A DNA stretch of 64,000 bases from the NCBI GenBank assembly GCA_011037195.1, contig JAAEAF010000123.1, forward strand, positions 1 to 64,000, in the 5' to 3' direction. This DNA is from Triatoma infestans. Taxonomy: Eukaryota; Arthropoda; Insecta; Hemiptera; Reduviidae. A program made the translations under genes and the position numbers. Under the pieces are notes generated by a model. The model saw only the letters and a list, made by a program, of their open reading frames with translations, made no database searches and was not told the DNA's origin. Positions 31,851 through 43,385 of this stretch are shown piece by piece (position 1 is the first letter of the stretch; every line of letters starts with the position of its first letter).

Positions 31851-32220
31851 GTTAACAGATTCAACAGAATTTCCTAACACTCAATTATACCGGGAAAATG
31901 TTTCAAATAATAAGTGATATGTTGTATCTACACTACCCTGTTTTCTTTTTTCCAAGTTTCAAAAATAATCGTTAGAGCTGTTTTCGAGAAACTTCTCCCA
32001 AAAAAAAAAAAAAAAAAAAACTTGAAAAACTTATTCTGAAAATCGAATCGCATTTCCGGTTGATATATTTTTTGAACTCTCTGCGATTTTTTCCATTTTT
32101 GAGATATTTTGTTCACACACAGGCCAATTTTTTTTCGAACTCTGTGCACATCAAAACTTGTATTATCGGTGAAAACTTGATGTCGAAAATTTGACAAGAT
32201 CGCAATTGGACAAAAAAAAA
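31850..32220 (-). repeat. dispersed repeat R copy
   Basis: Complements of the 'gaaacattttcccgg', 'cgatttttgaa', 'aaaatcgcagagagttc' and 'tttgatatcaagttttcac' blocks, ending at GACAAGATCGCAATT. Confidence 0.65.
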
Positions 32221-33980
32221 AAATTGTGAATAGACGTTTAATTTATAGCAGAAGATAAGGCTCATTTCTCCTCTCTCAATCTCCCTCTCTCACTAATGGA
32301 CAACATTTCCAAATTAATTTATAAAGACTTGCTATTTCTTGAAGAACTCCAGGTCATTAATGGAGTCTCTTTTTTTTTTCAATTTCTCAGGAATACATTT
32401 CCATTCTTTGTCACTTTCAAGTTTTCTTTTAACAAAAAAAAAAATGATGGAAAGATGGTTTTGAATGAAAAGCATTTTTTATTTGTTTGATGAAATTTTC
32501 GCGGGGCCGGAGGAAGAAGTGACTAGACGGAAAAATAAGGAAGAGTGAAATAAAATCTAATAATCCTAATACATTTCATTCTAAGATTTCCTTTTTCTTT
32601 TTTTTTTTTTTATTTGAAGAAAAGTGCAAAGAGAGGGCAGCACTGAGAATAAAGTGAAATAGGGAGAACATCCCCACTCAACCCCTTTTTATTTTATTTT
32701 TTTAAATATTCATGTTTAATTTCTTTTCTTTTTTTTTCTCCCCATGGCTTTCATAATGGAAAAGAATTATTAAGGAAATTGTTAAAGAGTTTACCCGCGC
32801 TCACCCACCCTCTCATCCGCTTCCTCTCTTTTCTCTACGTAACTCTTTTACTTCATTTTCCCTTTTGAATTCTCTCCCTATTTCTGACACTAGTTTTCTA
32901 CTTCTTCCTATTGAGGGGGCACCTAACCTAACCCCTAACCCGGGACAAGAAAGCAAGGATAGCAAACAGCATGACCAATCCTGAATCCTTGTTTTCTATT
33001 TCATTGAGTTTTTAATCTTTTAATTCCACAAAATATTAGTCAGACTAGACGGAAAACCATCAAATATTCATTTTCCCTGGATTTCCATCCGTTCTGGAAA
33101 AATTAGTCATTCTCTGATTACGATTTTCTTACTTGTCTCTGTTCTTTTTTTTTTCTCTGTCAACTTTAAAAATTCGATTATCGATTTTAGACGATATTAA
33201 CAGGGCTTTCTTTCTTTCCCACTCCCTCACTATTTCTCTTGCAAACTCTTTTCCCAAGTCACTCAATGTGAAAAGAGAAAATTGATACAAAAATTTTTTT
33301 GGTTGGATAAAGCGTGGAAAGATTTATGTGAAAAGAAGAAGCTTCACAGATAAATCAGAAAGCTTTTACTTTATGTTCCAAGTTATCTACTTTCTCAACT
33401 TGATAGTTTCTATTTTCTTCTCAAACTGAGCAATCTTAATCATTTTTCTCTTATCACTTTCAAGTATTACTACCATTTTTTACTTTCGTTTAATGCAAAA
33501 AAATATTGCAATCATGCTCCCAAATTTAGGAAACTGAATTAACAGCGGTAATACATATTTATCTTGACCTCTTCTAAATACGTCTTCTAAATATCGTACC
33601 TAAAAAAAAAGAAATAATATGATGATGAAATACTCTTATGACCGTCTCTTACTGCGATTTTCGCCTTACTGGGATCAATTACCTTCACACTGGGGATTTT
33701 TATAAAATTAACTAACTTCAACATTATTTCATCTATTGCTGGGAGAAATTAAACCAAAAACGACACATCAGGGAAACAGTGTCCTTCCCAGAACAGTGTC
33801 TAATTACTCGGAAAAAATGTGGGTGCGTCTATGTTGTTAGTACATCAAGTTCAACTGATTAATATCGAGAAATCGCAGTAAAATAAGGGGGAAAAATATC
33901 AATGGAATTTTCTTCAATCTGGGACTTTATTGCAATCCATCACCTTCCCCTCAGAACCTTTACAAAATGAATTTCCCTAA
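32220..33980. other. pyrimidine-rich, AT-rich DNA without recognised gene
   Basis: Long T/C-rich runs on the plus strand (32580-33480), few substantial frames. No repeat in this window matches it clearly. It is the largest stretch without a classified element. Confidence 0.45.
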
Positions 33981-34377
33981 GAAAATTGTTTCAAATTATA
34001 AATGATAGACTAACCATACAGTGTAAATATAAAGTTTAAAGAAAACCGCTGCAGTTGATTACAAGAAAAATAGCAAAAAAACTGAGCTTAATAAAATGGT
34101 ACTTCCGGTAGACTGTTTTTGACAAAAAAAAAAACTTTCTGTTGTGTTTATTAAGTTTCTACTTTAGGATCCACTTTTTTTTTACATATTCCTGCATTTC
34201 AGATGAAAACTCTAATTTCGAAAATTTGCCACTATCGTAAAAAAGTGACTGGATGTTCTGGTTTGATATAAAAACGTGATCAAATATGATAATTTCGGTG
34301 AAAATTCGTTAACCAAAAGTGTATCTTGGTTAAACTTTTTTTCTTTTTTTCCCTACTTTCTCTTCCATGATTAATAA
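33980..34377. repeat. repeat R fragments left of the Helitron
   Basis: 33980-34230 is minus (complements of 'gaaaattcatt' and 'cggaagtaccatttta'). 34340-34377 is the plus-strand 'cctactttctcttcc' edge that continues at 35263 beyond the Helitron. Confidence 0.6.
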
Positions 34378-35262
34378 CTAGGTAAACCCGGCCACGCTTA
34401 GCTGTGGCTCAGTCTGATTTTAATTATTAGGGAAGTAAATAGAAGTATGACAGGTAACATAGATTCAGCAAGAAAACACATCATTCAATTTCATACCCTA
34501 TTTTGCGTTGCTGTGAACTGAAAGGAAAGAAAGAAAAAATATTTTTAACAGAAAGAATGTTTTTAAGAGCTGAATGCGCTGTTCTACCTCCTTCCATCAA
34601 GGCAGCAGCATTACCTGAAAAAACAAGTGCTAACGCAATATGGCCATTTGAACGGATTTTAGCCAGGATTAAGGAAATTAAGAACGTTTTTCCAGTTCCA
34701 CCTGGAGCGTCCAAAAAGTAAATCCACCGGATTGGTTGGTCACAGCTTGTATGATGGTATCAAATGCTATCTTTTGTTCTTGAAGGAGTTTCAGTGTATT
34801 TTCTTGGACGAATAGCTGTAAGTCATTTCTGGTGTATGATTGCTCTCTGAGCAGTTCTCTCTCGAATGTTGCATTGATCGACCTATTCGGTACTGTTACT
34901 CTCAATAGTGCCAACAACTTGCCACACATTGCAAGACAAAGATCCTCAATGAAGATTAGCGCTTCATTGTATATTTCTTCTGTGAAATCCAAGCCATGAT
35001 TGCGTTTCTTGACGTATTCTGTGCAGAATATCTTCGGCAGAGAGCGCGCCACGATCGCAACGCGTCTGCGTCTGTCTATTTCTGCCAAACTCACGAAACG
35101 CTACGAATTTCCCGTTTCCAATGGGAACTTCGGAATAAAAATTATATATAAACACTCTTATATAGAAATGTAACGTTGTGTAAAAATTTCAAGTCAATCC
35201 ATTGACTACTTTTTGAGTTTGCGGCCACAAACATACGGATGCTGAATTTTTATATATATAGA
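34378..35262 (-). mobile_element. internally deleted Helitron with both termini
   Basis: On minus, the 5' end is A|TCTATATATATAAAAATTC and the 3' end is GCCAC-AGCTAAGC-GTGGC (hairpin), then CGGGTTTACCTAG|T. These are canonical Helitron features: TC start, a hairpin 9 bp before a CTRR end, insertion between A and T, and no TSD. 885 bp in total, with a piece of helicase coding sequence inside. The empty site falls at the palindromic edge of an R copy, where '..ttaata a' on the left continues as 'tagtaagagg' on the right. Confidence 0.8.
34481..35155 (-). pseudogene. Helitron PIF1-like helicase remnant
   Basis: Three overlapping minus-strand frames. The first (from 35155) has 'SEVPIGNGKFVAF'-like residues. 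The second (35094-34678) has EEIYNEALIFIEDLC, TVPNRSINATFERELLREQSY and LLQEQKIAFDTIIQAV, matching the region upstream of the helicase core. The third (from 34714) has DAPGGTGKTFLI (Walker A), IALALVFSGNAA and GGRTAHSALK (motif Ia region). The helicase unwinds DNA during rolling-circle transposition. The Rep nuclease domain and most helicase motifs are missing, so the copy is non-autonomous. Confidence 0.8.
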
Positions 35263-35660
35263 TAGTAAGAGGAAGTATTGCGATTGTGTGAGTTTTCACC
35301 GGATATACAAAATTTTCAGGTCCACTGAGATCAAGAAAGTGATTTTCAAAAATTGGTCTGTGTGTGAATCTATTCAGTATAATCTCAAAAGCAAAAAAAT
35401 CACAGGAAGGTTTTTTGGTAAAAATCGGTCAAGCAGAAGTACATTTTACTGAAGAATAAAGTTTTCAAATTTTTTGCGATTGTCCCCTAATATATCAACT
35501 ACAATATTAAGGGGCTACAACTTTGATGCGAAACATTTGGCCCAGGGAAAATTCATTTTAAGGAGTTTGGTGGGGTAATATTCAAATCATCTGCGTAATA
35601 TTAATAAGAATTAAATATGTTGCCAAAATTCCAAGTTGCCAAAAAAATCTACAGACCGGA
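35263..35660 (+). repeat. dispersed repeat R continuing right of the Helitron
   Basis: Begins TAGTAAGAGGAAGTATTGCG and continues through the standard plus-strand blocks (GAGTTTTCACCGG, GGTCTGTGTGTGAA, 'ttaatattaataagaattaa'). Confidence 0.7.
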
Positions 35661-36135
35661 TGTACGACAGAACACAACTTTGTTCGCTTTTTCTTTTTCT
35701 TTTTTATCAGTTGTCCGCGTTTTTAACCCGGAAGAGCCGGATAATCACGCAGCCCGGTCGTTTTTTGTTTCAAGATTCGTTCAGCTATAAATATAATAAT
35801 ATTGAAGCTATTACAAATTTAGGAAAAATAACGAGTTTTGCAATTTTGGAGAGAATAATTATCAATAATAACTATTTAATAATTACAGTGAGAGCAAATC
35901 TTGTGAATGTTTCACACCAGATTTTTGTTTTATTTTATTTTTTGTGAATTTTTTTTGTTTCAACTGATCGAGCGAATTTAACCGTTACAATCATGAACGT
36001 ATCCATTTTATTTATTTAAAACCTGTTCTGATAAAAAAAAGAAGTGATTTAATGGTGATACCAGAGAACAATTGAGTCAACTTAATGTGGCGTCCAACCA
36101 TGACTTAACTTTAAACTGGCTGGAAAATGTTAATT
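35660..36135. other. no recognised gene
   Basis: Contains the R-associated GAATGTTTCACACCAGATTT junction near 35908. The frame 35636-35947 runs over R and AT-rich DNA and is judged chance. Confidence 0.4.
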
Positions 36136-36384
36136 GGGAAATTCATTTTCTATGGTAGTTAAATTCACACATTCAATACATCCTGTATTGATCGATGACT
36201 AATATCCGTTATAATGTTAATCTGGTAGCTGGGAATCTGGCAAATAGGAGGAGACCTCTATTTAATAATATATATATATATATATATACCCTCCCTTTAC
36301 AAAGGCACCATGTCTTGAAATTAGCTTGATGTGTTTCTACTTGAATTGTAATTGCCCAAATCTAATTCTGCCTCGTTACACACA

Positions 36385-36423
<39 letters not shown>

Positions 36424-36530
36424 CATAATACATATATACATACATCACATTCAACACACACAACACACTAAACGGGGGATCTGATTATATGTACTGATTG
36501 ATTGATTGAGCAATGAAACACGTTTTGTTG
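36135..36530 (+). repeat. dispersed repeat S copy 2 with CA tract
   Basis: Second copy of the repeat at 25.9 kb, in the same orientation and block order, with an expanded (CA)n at about 36385-36421 and a longer TA tract. Confidence 0.75.
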
Positions 36531-37405
36531 AATTTAATGATTGTCAAGTTATTAACTACTTAATTACAATTGAAACTGTATAAAACTAAAACAAGTAAAA
36601 AATTATATATATATATAGCCGTTCAAAATACTTATTCATAAAAAAAAAAAAAAAATTGGTTCATCCACAGTAAACAAAATTTTGAAAATCGCTAATATTT
36701 TGTTAATTTATGACTGTTAAATTTGTTGCCATCACAAATTAATAAGATACAAAATATAATTTCCATTAGCCCATATTTCGAAATACAATTTTAGGCCTTG
36801 AAAAAGACAATAAAATTATCGAAACGATGACGAAAATTTATTTTTTTTTCACTTTGCCCAAAACTTACAATTTCTATGAGTAAGAAACTTGCTCCTAGTA
36901 AGAGGAAGTATTGCGATCGTACCAGTTTTTCGAAATTAAGTTTTCACCGGAAATACATGTTTTGGGTTCCGCTGAATTAGCAAAAAATGTTTTTAGCGAA
37001 TGGTCCGAATGGTCTGTGTGTGAATATCTCAAAAACGAAAGTTGCAAGCAGCTCAAACTTGGTATTCCGTTTAGGCACTGCCATTGCACGACGAACATCA
37101 AGCAAAGTAAAGTCCAACAACCAAAAGTGCAACTTTTTAATGTTTTTTTTTTTTCAGTTTTCGTGATTTTTCTCGAAAACAGCTCCAACGGTTTTCTTTA
37201 AAATGCTCAGACCCGTAAATACCCATCACTTTTATTTTAAACATTTTCCTGGGAAAAATTGATTTTTTCGGTTTCTGGGGGGGGGGGGCAGTAGCGTTAC
37301 GCTTTTATCTAAAATACCTAATCAGTACAATAAATGATTTTTACGATCTACATAATATTAATACACATTATAAGCATTCACGGAATTCCAAATTTGAAAA
37401 AAATC

Positions 37406-37555
37406 ATCAAAGACATTTTCCGTGATAGCCTGCTTCATTTTGTGATCATCGACCAGTTTCGTGCGTTCGCCCATCATCAGCATGTTTTTGTTGAACAGTG
37501 TAATTACATAGTCTTGCACAGAGCGAATACATGAATCGGTTACATGACATACTTC
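37406..37555 (-). mobile_element. tail-only PLE insertion with 9-bp TSD
   Basis: Minus-strand PLE tail (complements of 'cttgctctgtgcaag'-like sequence, hammerhead, 'aaatgaagcaggctatcacg'). AAAAAAATC flanks it (37397-37405, 37556-37564). It sits precisely inside an R copy that is otherwise continuous. Confidence 0.7.
37447..37484 (-). ncRNA. hammerhead ribozyme motif, decayed
   Basis: CATG, CTGATGA, T, GGGC-GAAC-GCAC, GAAA, CTGG, TC, GATG. Core and cleavage triplet are kept, but stem II has one mismatch, stem I loses its first pair and stem III is not palindromic. Predicted weak or inactive. Confidence 0.6.
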
Positions 37556-37744
37556 AAAAAAATCGGTTGAACGGAAGAGGGATTTTAGAGAATAGGTTTA
37601 TGATATTTTTGGAATTTTCTCCAAAACGGTTACAACAATTTCCGTTAAACAATTATAGAAACGTATCACTTTTATTTGAAACATTTTGCTGAAGAAAATT
37701 TTTTCCGTATAGTACTGTGATGTGTCAGTTAGTTTGACATTAAA

Positions 37745-38540
37745 TTTGCACAAGCTTTCTTAGTTTTTACATAGTACACTCAAATAAGGCCGCCCAGGTG
37801 TACAGACGAAATCCCCATCGCCGTGAAGACGTTTATTAGAGTCCATCTCCTTCACTCCACAGAATCTGCAGGTGCTATCCAGATCTAGGCCCAGCTTCTT
37901 CAGGTGACTCGTGAGAAAACTCGACAACAAGCGAAGCCTATTTATACTCAGAATGATGCACGCTTCAAATCTTTTCTGGTTATAACAGTCCAGGCAGGTC
38001 CAGGTAGCTTCCTCCTCAATTCTAATTTCTTTTCCGGAAAGACTGTCAATCACATATTCCGGCCCCAAAGAGAGAGATTCAGGTCCCAAAAAGGGCAGCG
38101 TCTTTTCCTTGCCATAAGTTCGGCCTTCTCAATTCCTTCCACGCCAACATGTCCTGCCATCCAAAATAGGGTCACTATATTGTTCCTGCCCAGGTCATTG
38201 GGTTTGCCGAGGCAATCCCAAATAATTTTTGAACGACATATGTGCTCAGTGCTTTAATGATGGTCTGGCTATCGGATAGGATTACAATCTCCTGATTCCG
38301 ATATTTTCTGCTAAAGGAGATTAAACAGGACACACTTTCCGATTGCGCGAATTTGAGTTTGGAAGATGCTAGGAAACTTGACCATAAGATCCGAGTATCT
38401 AGTCCTTGGTCTAAATACTTCTGTCCCATTCTTCTCAGGGGTCCTTGACCCATACATATATCATTCGGTGGCTTGTTCTTCTATGCTAGGCTCGAGTGAG
38501 AGGATTCATTGATCACTCTCTTACTCAGCTTCGAAGAAAA
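37745..38540 (-). pseudogene. LINE RNase H and C-terminal remnant
   Basis: On minus: the frame 38453-38175 has SSFLASSKLKFAQSESVSCL and IVILSDSQTIIKAL, the second RNase H block (DSQ). It is followed after a frame change by LFWMAGHVGVEGIEKAELMAR, the WvPGH.G..GNE.AD.LAR block with substitutions. The frame 38089-37760 ends with LDSTCRFCGVKEMD, the terminal Cys motif. It differs enough from the 22.4 and 53.3 kb family to be a separate LINE lineage. Several stops; dead. Confidence 0.7.
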
Positions 38541-39840
38541 TTATTTAACAAAGCTTCTAATTTCTAGGGAAGTTCCAAATGGGGAAGCTGGCGGATAAGG
38601 ATCGCCCCCTTGTGCCAAGGCACCCTTCCTTCCTTCCTGCATCTTCCCTCGATATTCTGAGGAGAGCTCCCTTGTGTATTTCCAGTGAAATGCTAAATTT
38701 CCAAAATTTGACCCTATCTCAGTACTTCTTCCTAACATCAAGTCAGAGGAAGTAAAAATAATAAATGCTAGTTTTGTCTGTAGCATTTGTTACATACTTT
38801 TATACCGTGTTAAAATTATATATTATTCATATTAGAATATAAATATGCATGGAGGTTAACTATGCACAAGAGCCATAGTATTTGCTAAAAAAAAATATGC
38901 TTTCACTTGGTTAGGCTCTTTAAATTTTTTGTAAAAACTCTTAACATTTTTACTAGACGGTGAACACAGCCGGGATTATGGCTCTTATATTTCTGTTGTT
39001 AACCGTACCTGAGCGCCTCTCCTATCCAGCTACCAAAAACAAGCTGTTCTTATTGGGTGCCGCAGATGTTGTTGTGTTATTGTGAAAACACCCAACCTTT
39101 AGTGGAAGACTGTGTCCGTGAGCTTTTGACTTTAACCATCGTTACCATTTCATGCCATCACAGGTCTGCGGGGGAGACGGACCACCCATTAAAACAAGAG
39201 AGAGAGAGATCACCTCCTCTCTACTTCCAGCCCAGCCCGTCCATCCGACCACTGTCTCTAGAGGACGGATTTTATACCCGACGCTAACGCTCCAGCTTCT
39301 GCCCTCTGCATACCCTTTCTCTTCTCCTAAGGTTTTGGTATTTGGCCACGAGTGCGACATCTGAACTGGTGGGTATATACTATGAGAAGATGGTGTTAGT
39401 GGCAGGGTTATCCTTTAATATTTAAACATTGCACTTAGCGCACTTTGTGTTAATAGTGGGGATAGGTTTTGTAAACATGGATGCTGTATCAACGTTTCTA
39501 TGTATATATTTAAAGTAACTTTGTGAATTCTCTTCCAAGATGAGCCTTTCTCTTTCATTTTCCCTCTCTTGCTCTTTCTCTCTCTGAAGTATTAAGTGAA
39601 TAGAAAAAGACTGTGACATCACACTAACCTACTTCCTTCCTGCTTCTGGCCTTCCCTCAACAAAAAAAAAACACGAAGTACATATTCCATTCAATCCAAA
39701 ACTTTTCTATTATCAAACTGAATAATTAAACAGATATTTCTTTTCTTAAGCACAACTTGTGCGCCCTTAAGACAACTTCTCTCTATTTTTCTCTTTTCCA
39801 CAACAAAGAAATATTACCTAAATTTTCATAGTTTTAAGCC
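38540..39840. other. no recognised gene
   Basis: 38560-38790 carries GAAATACACAAGGGAG-like sequence with a minus-strand R block ('tatttccagtgaaa'). 38960-39370 is GC-richer than average and has a GAGAGAGA run near 39200; frames on both strands overlap there without a recognisable domain. 39370-39840 is AT-rich. Confidence 0.35.
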
Positions 39841-40920
39841 CGGTCTTGCTGAATTACTACTGTAAGAGGAAGCAGTATTGCGACTACTTTTTTTTTAATT
39901 CATTTTTTAGGTATCCTTGGTTATGGAAAAATGTGATAGCGAATGACACCATCTTAATACTGTCTCGGTCAAATCCACCAACAGGAGATACGACTGGCTG
40001 ACTGTTCAGGTTTTCGTGACTTTCTAAAAAAAAAAAAAGACCAGCCATCAAACTTCGAACAATCACTATGGATACTTATCAATGTTATTTGAAAACTATT
40101 TCTAGGTAAATTGAAAATTTTTGAAAGGTTCTGGGGGACTGTAAAGTTGTTAGGTTTTACTCTAAAACCTTCAGAATAATATATTTTTCCATCACCCATA
40201 AAACAGTGAGGGAAATTGGTAAAATTCCAAATTTTGAAGAAATTCGGTTAACCGAAATTTTAAGTTTTCAGAGTTTTAGCGACTGGGCCGTCCGTGTGAA
40301 AGCGAGCCAGAGAGAAATACAAAAAGTGAATGAATATGTTTAGTAAGAAAAATCGCAAAAGTATAAACCTGAACATTTTCCTAGCTTAAACCTATTTTAC
40401 TAGCTTTCAACTCTAGGGAACCTAGGCATCGTCAGGGAACTCGTTTTTACTTCCTCTTAATTCTATACGAGGAAGTGCTGTGCTCGTATCAAATTTCGAT
40501 ATCGAGTTTTCACCGGATCTACGCGTTTTAAGGTCCCTTGCGACCGAAAAAAGCAATTTTTGGAAAAATTGGTCTGCGTGTGTGTGTTTTGTTAGCATAG
40601 ATCGGAAAAACGGAAAACCGAAGAAAGTTCAAACTTAATATTTTGTTTAAGTATGTTTAAGCATGGGACCCGACAATAGGGTTTGATCAAAATCGAACAA
40701 CCGAAATAATACTTTACTGTACATATTTTTTTCGTGAATGAAACTTTACTGAATATATTTCGTAAATGGCTCCACAGATTTTCTTTGATCTTGGAATATT
40801 AACTACAAATATAAGAGCTATAACTTTTATTTGTAAGATATTCGCGGGAAAATTCATTTAAGAGTAGTTTTTTTTTGGGGGGGGGGTAATTTGGTTCCTC
40901 CCACGACGAATCGTGTATAT
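39840..40920 (+). repeat. two dispersed repeat R copies in tandem
   Basis: First copy 39860-40260 (starts CTGTAAGAGGAAGCAGTATT). Second 40450-40920 (starts ATACGAGGAAGTGCTGTGCT, then 'tcgatatcgagttttcacc', TTTTAAGGTCCCTTG, CATGGGACCCGAC). Same direction. Confidence 0.7.
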
Positions 40921-41750
40921 ATTAATAATAATAAATAAATGAGATAGTAGAGTGTTACCATTGGGTGCTTTCTCCAACCCAGAAATCTTATGTTGTGGAA
41001 GAAAGAAATGAAAGAAAATAATAGTTTTGAAAAATAATTTAGAATATTTTATAGTTTGAAAAATAGAATTTTGTTAATATTTTAAATGTATCTTAGTGCA
41101 GTGAAAAGAGTCAGGTACTATAATTTAAGGCCATTGCTATAAAGAGACAAAAGCACAGGAATCCGTTAGGAAAATAACAATGCCACTAGGCCAACTGTTT
41201 TGTAAGAGAAAAATCCCCCGTTAGAGAGGGCATTCCTTCAAGAGAATCTGCATTCTGCTTTCAAAGCCAGAAGACTTGCTTCAGGAATCTTTCTCTTAAA
41301 CTCAGTGCCTGTGACAGTTCCACAATATATTAATAAGTTTATACTTCCTTTGCAGAGGAGCCCACTTCTACTTGTGAAGGAGTACGTATCGTGTCTGTAT
41401 AATCATTAAAGTTATATGAGTTGTAGACCAGTCACTGTGCTTAAACTTTACAATATCCCGCACTTATAGTCTAAGAATATTAGTGCGAACTTTCAGTGAT
41501 TAGTTCTGCGCCGTTGAGAAGATTCGATCATGGAAAGAAATAGAGAAGAGAGCTATTTAGAGTCAGGTTAGTCAGCCATCAGTTATCATTTCTCCATCAC
41601 GCATGCGCTGACCCCTCTCCATTTATTGAACATAGTATTGATTTGTCACAGAATTATCTTCAGTGAACCTCTAGCGCCAATAGAGTTTGAGTCGTTCTTT
41701 TCTGCTAATAATATACTTCGTCAGACTAAGCTTATTTTATAATATAATAA
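40920..41750 (+). other. probable LINE 5' region
   Basis: About 41140-41750 is less AT-rich than its flanks and leads directly into the LINE ORF1 start at 41755, so it is a candidate 5' UTR and internal promoter. No TSD was identified; 40920-41140 is AT-rich. Confidence 0.4.
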
Positions 41751-41754
41751 TAAA

Positions 41755-42469
41755 ATGGTATACTCAAACGACGATATCATGAAGGCGATTCAAGATATGA
41801 ACGTCTCTTTAGAGAATAATAATGCACTAATGGCTAATTAGCACTAATAAAAGAATTAGCAGAATTAAAAAATACTTTGTTAGCCTGGAAGAAAGAAATA
41901 CCCGTCTGGAAAAAGAAGTTTTATTCTTAAAGCAGCAGTTAAGGAAAAACAATTTTCTCATACATAATCTCCCGATTACTGAAAATGAAAACGTTTTAGA
42001 AAAGGTTAAGGATACTTTCAGTGATGTTGATATCACGATCCCCGTTTACGCTATAAATAATTGTTTTAGATTGGGAAAAGGCCCAATCTTAGTATCTTTG
42101 AATAATAATAATCTAAAAAGGGACATCTTTAAAAATAGGGATTCCTTAAAAAATAAAAATGTCTTTATAAGTCATGATAAGACCCCAGAGGAACGAGAGG
42201 AAGGGAAACAAATTTATTTGCAACTCATAAAGCTAAAAGTCATCGATGCCAATGCGTCATACAGAAAGGGATTTTTTAAAGTAAGGGGTAGCCTGTATAG
42301 TAATAATGAGGTCGCCAAATTAATAAAAGAATTCGTTGAAGGTGATGCCGACAACGACTCTACTCCAATGAAGCTTAACGAAGAGTCATCCAAAAAAAGG
42401 AAAGCTGCAGAACAGTTGGAGAGATTTAAATACCGTCCAACAAGTTCTAAAGCTGATCAGACTTCCTGA
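41755..42469 (+). pseudogene. LINE ORF1 (coiled coil + RRM-like)
   Basis: ATG at 41755 opens MVYSNDDIMKAIQDMNVSL and stops after 28 codons. A second frame continues with LEERNTRLEKEVLFLKQQLRKNN (heptad-like, coiled coil), FLIHNLPITENE, CFRLGKGPILVSL, NVFISHDKTPEEREEGKQ and a basic tail KKRKAAEQLERFK ending at 42469. This is the usual layout of CR1/jockey-type ORF1, an RNA-binding chaperone coating the element's RNA. One early frame break, otherwise well kept. Confidence 0.75.
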
Positions 42470-42517
42470 CCATCTCCCTCGGGGACCCCTTGGCGGACGG
42501 GATTTAGTGGATACTGA

Positions 42518-43330
42518 AATTTAGGCGAAGTTAATGCGTACACTAACAATAAGCTTCATATTTTATTTTGTAATATCAACGGGTACAGAAATGTATTTAA
42601 TCTCAATGAGAACGAGTGTGCGATTCTGAAGAAGAGCTCAGTTATATGTTTTGTTGAGACATGGTTAACTACTAACGAATTCAGCCTCCCAACTTGGCTA
42701 CATGATTTCATACCATTCTCCAGCAACGCAATTAAGACAAATATAACAGGCAGAGCTAGCGGCGGATTGATAACACTCGTCAACAACAAATTCTCTGGAA
42801 CGGTAACACACGTCGAAACCACGCGTTACTGCATATTTGTTAATATTAAAATTGGTGTTGATCTTATAACTGTAGGAAATATTTACTTACCCCCTGGTTG
42901 CGATTTTGATACTTGTATGGAAAATCTTAACTATACAATTCTCAACATTATTAATAACTTCCCAGATAGTTGTTTGGTTATAAATGGAGATTTCAATAGG
43001 CATGTTGGATGCTTAAATGAGTTAGAAGAGGATTTCCTGCTAAACTCAAATCTTTACGAGATCCGGCAAAGCAACCACAGTAATGTCAATAGGCGTGGTA
43101 AAGTCCTTGTTGAAATACTTGAATCTCTTGGCTTAATATTGTGTAATGGCCGTTCAGTCTCTGACAGACCAGGAAAATACACTTTTATTTCAAACTTGGG
43201 AGAAGCACTATCGACCTTGTGTTTATCAATGAAAATTGCTTTCGTATTTTTGAAGGTATGAGAGTAACAGTATGTTCGAAGATCCTAGACCACTCTGCTT
43301 GTATTAGTACTTTACAACTCCCAATTCCCA
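42518..43330 (+). pseudogene. LINE ORF2: APE endonuclease domain
   Basis: Opens about 50 bp after ORF1. Motifs are LFCNINGYRN, CFVETWLTT, GRASGGLITLV, VGNIYLPPG, VINGDFNRHVG (catalytic GDFN) and, after a frame change near 43200, TIDLVFINE and ILDHSAC, the position normally carrying SDH (DH kept, S replaced by L). The enzyme nicks the target strand. One frameshift separates the last block. Confidence 0.8.
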
Positions 43331-43385
43331 ATCTATTCAACCTGCAAATAGAAAACCCACCTTCTCATCTGGCTAAGTATATACA

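Larger units (their letters stand above)
36890..37740 (+). repeat. dispersed repeat R, split by a PLE tail
   Basis: Starts 'cttgctcctagtaagaggaa' and keeps block order to CCGTATAGTACTG. It is interrupted at 37406-37555 by a PLE tail; sequence on either side joins as 'aatttgaaaaaaatc|ggttgaacgg', the normal R order. Confidence 0.75.

Noticed and set aside
34503..34721. 72-codon plus-strand frame
   Set aside because: Antisense of the Helitron helicase Walker A region.
36361..36425. Possible CRISPR-like or structured array
   Set aside because: The regular pattern is a simple (CA)n microsatellite. No array of repeats and spacers exists in the window and the DNA is eukaryotic.
38960..39370. Possible host exon in a GC-richer stretch
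   Set aside because: Frames on both strands overlap, no splice sites frame a consistent coding segment and no domain is recognisable.
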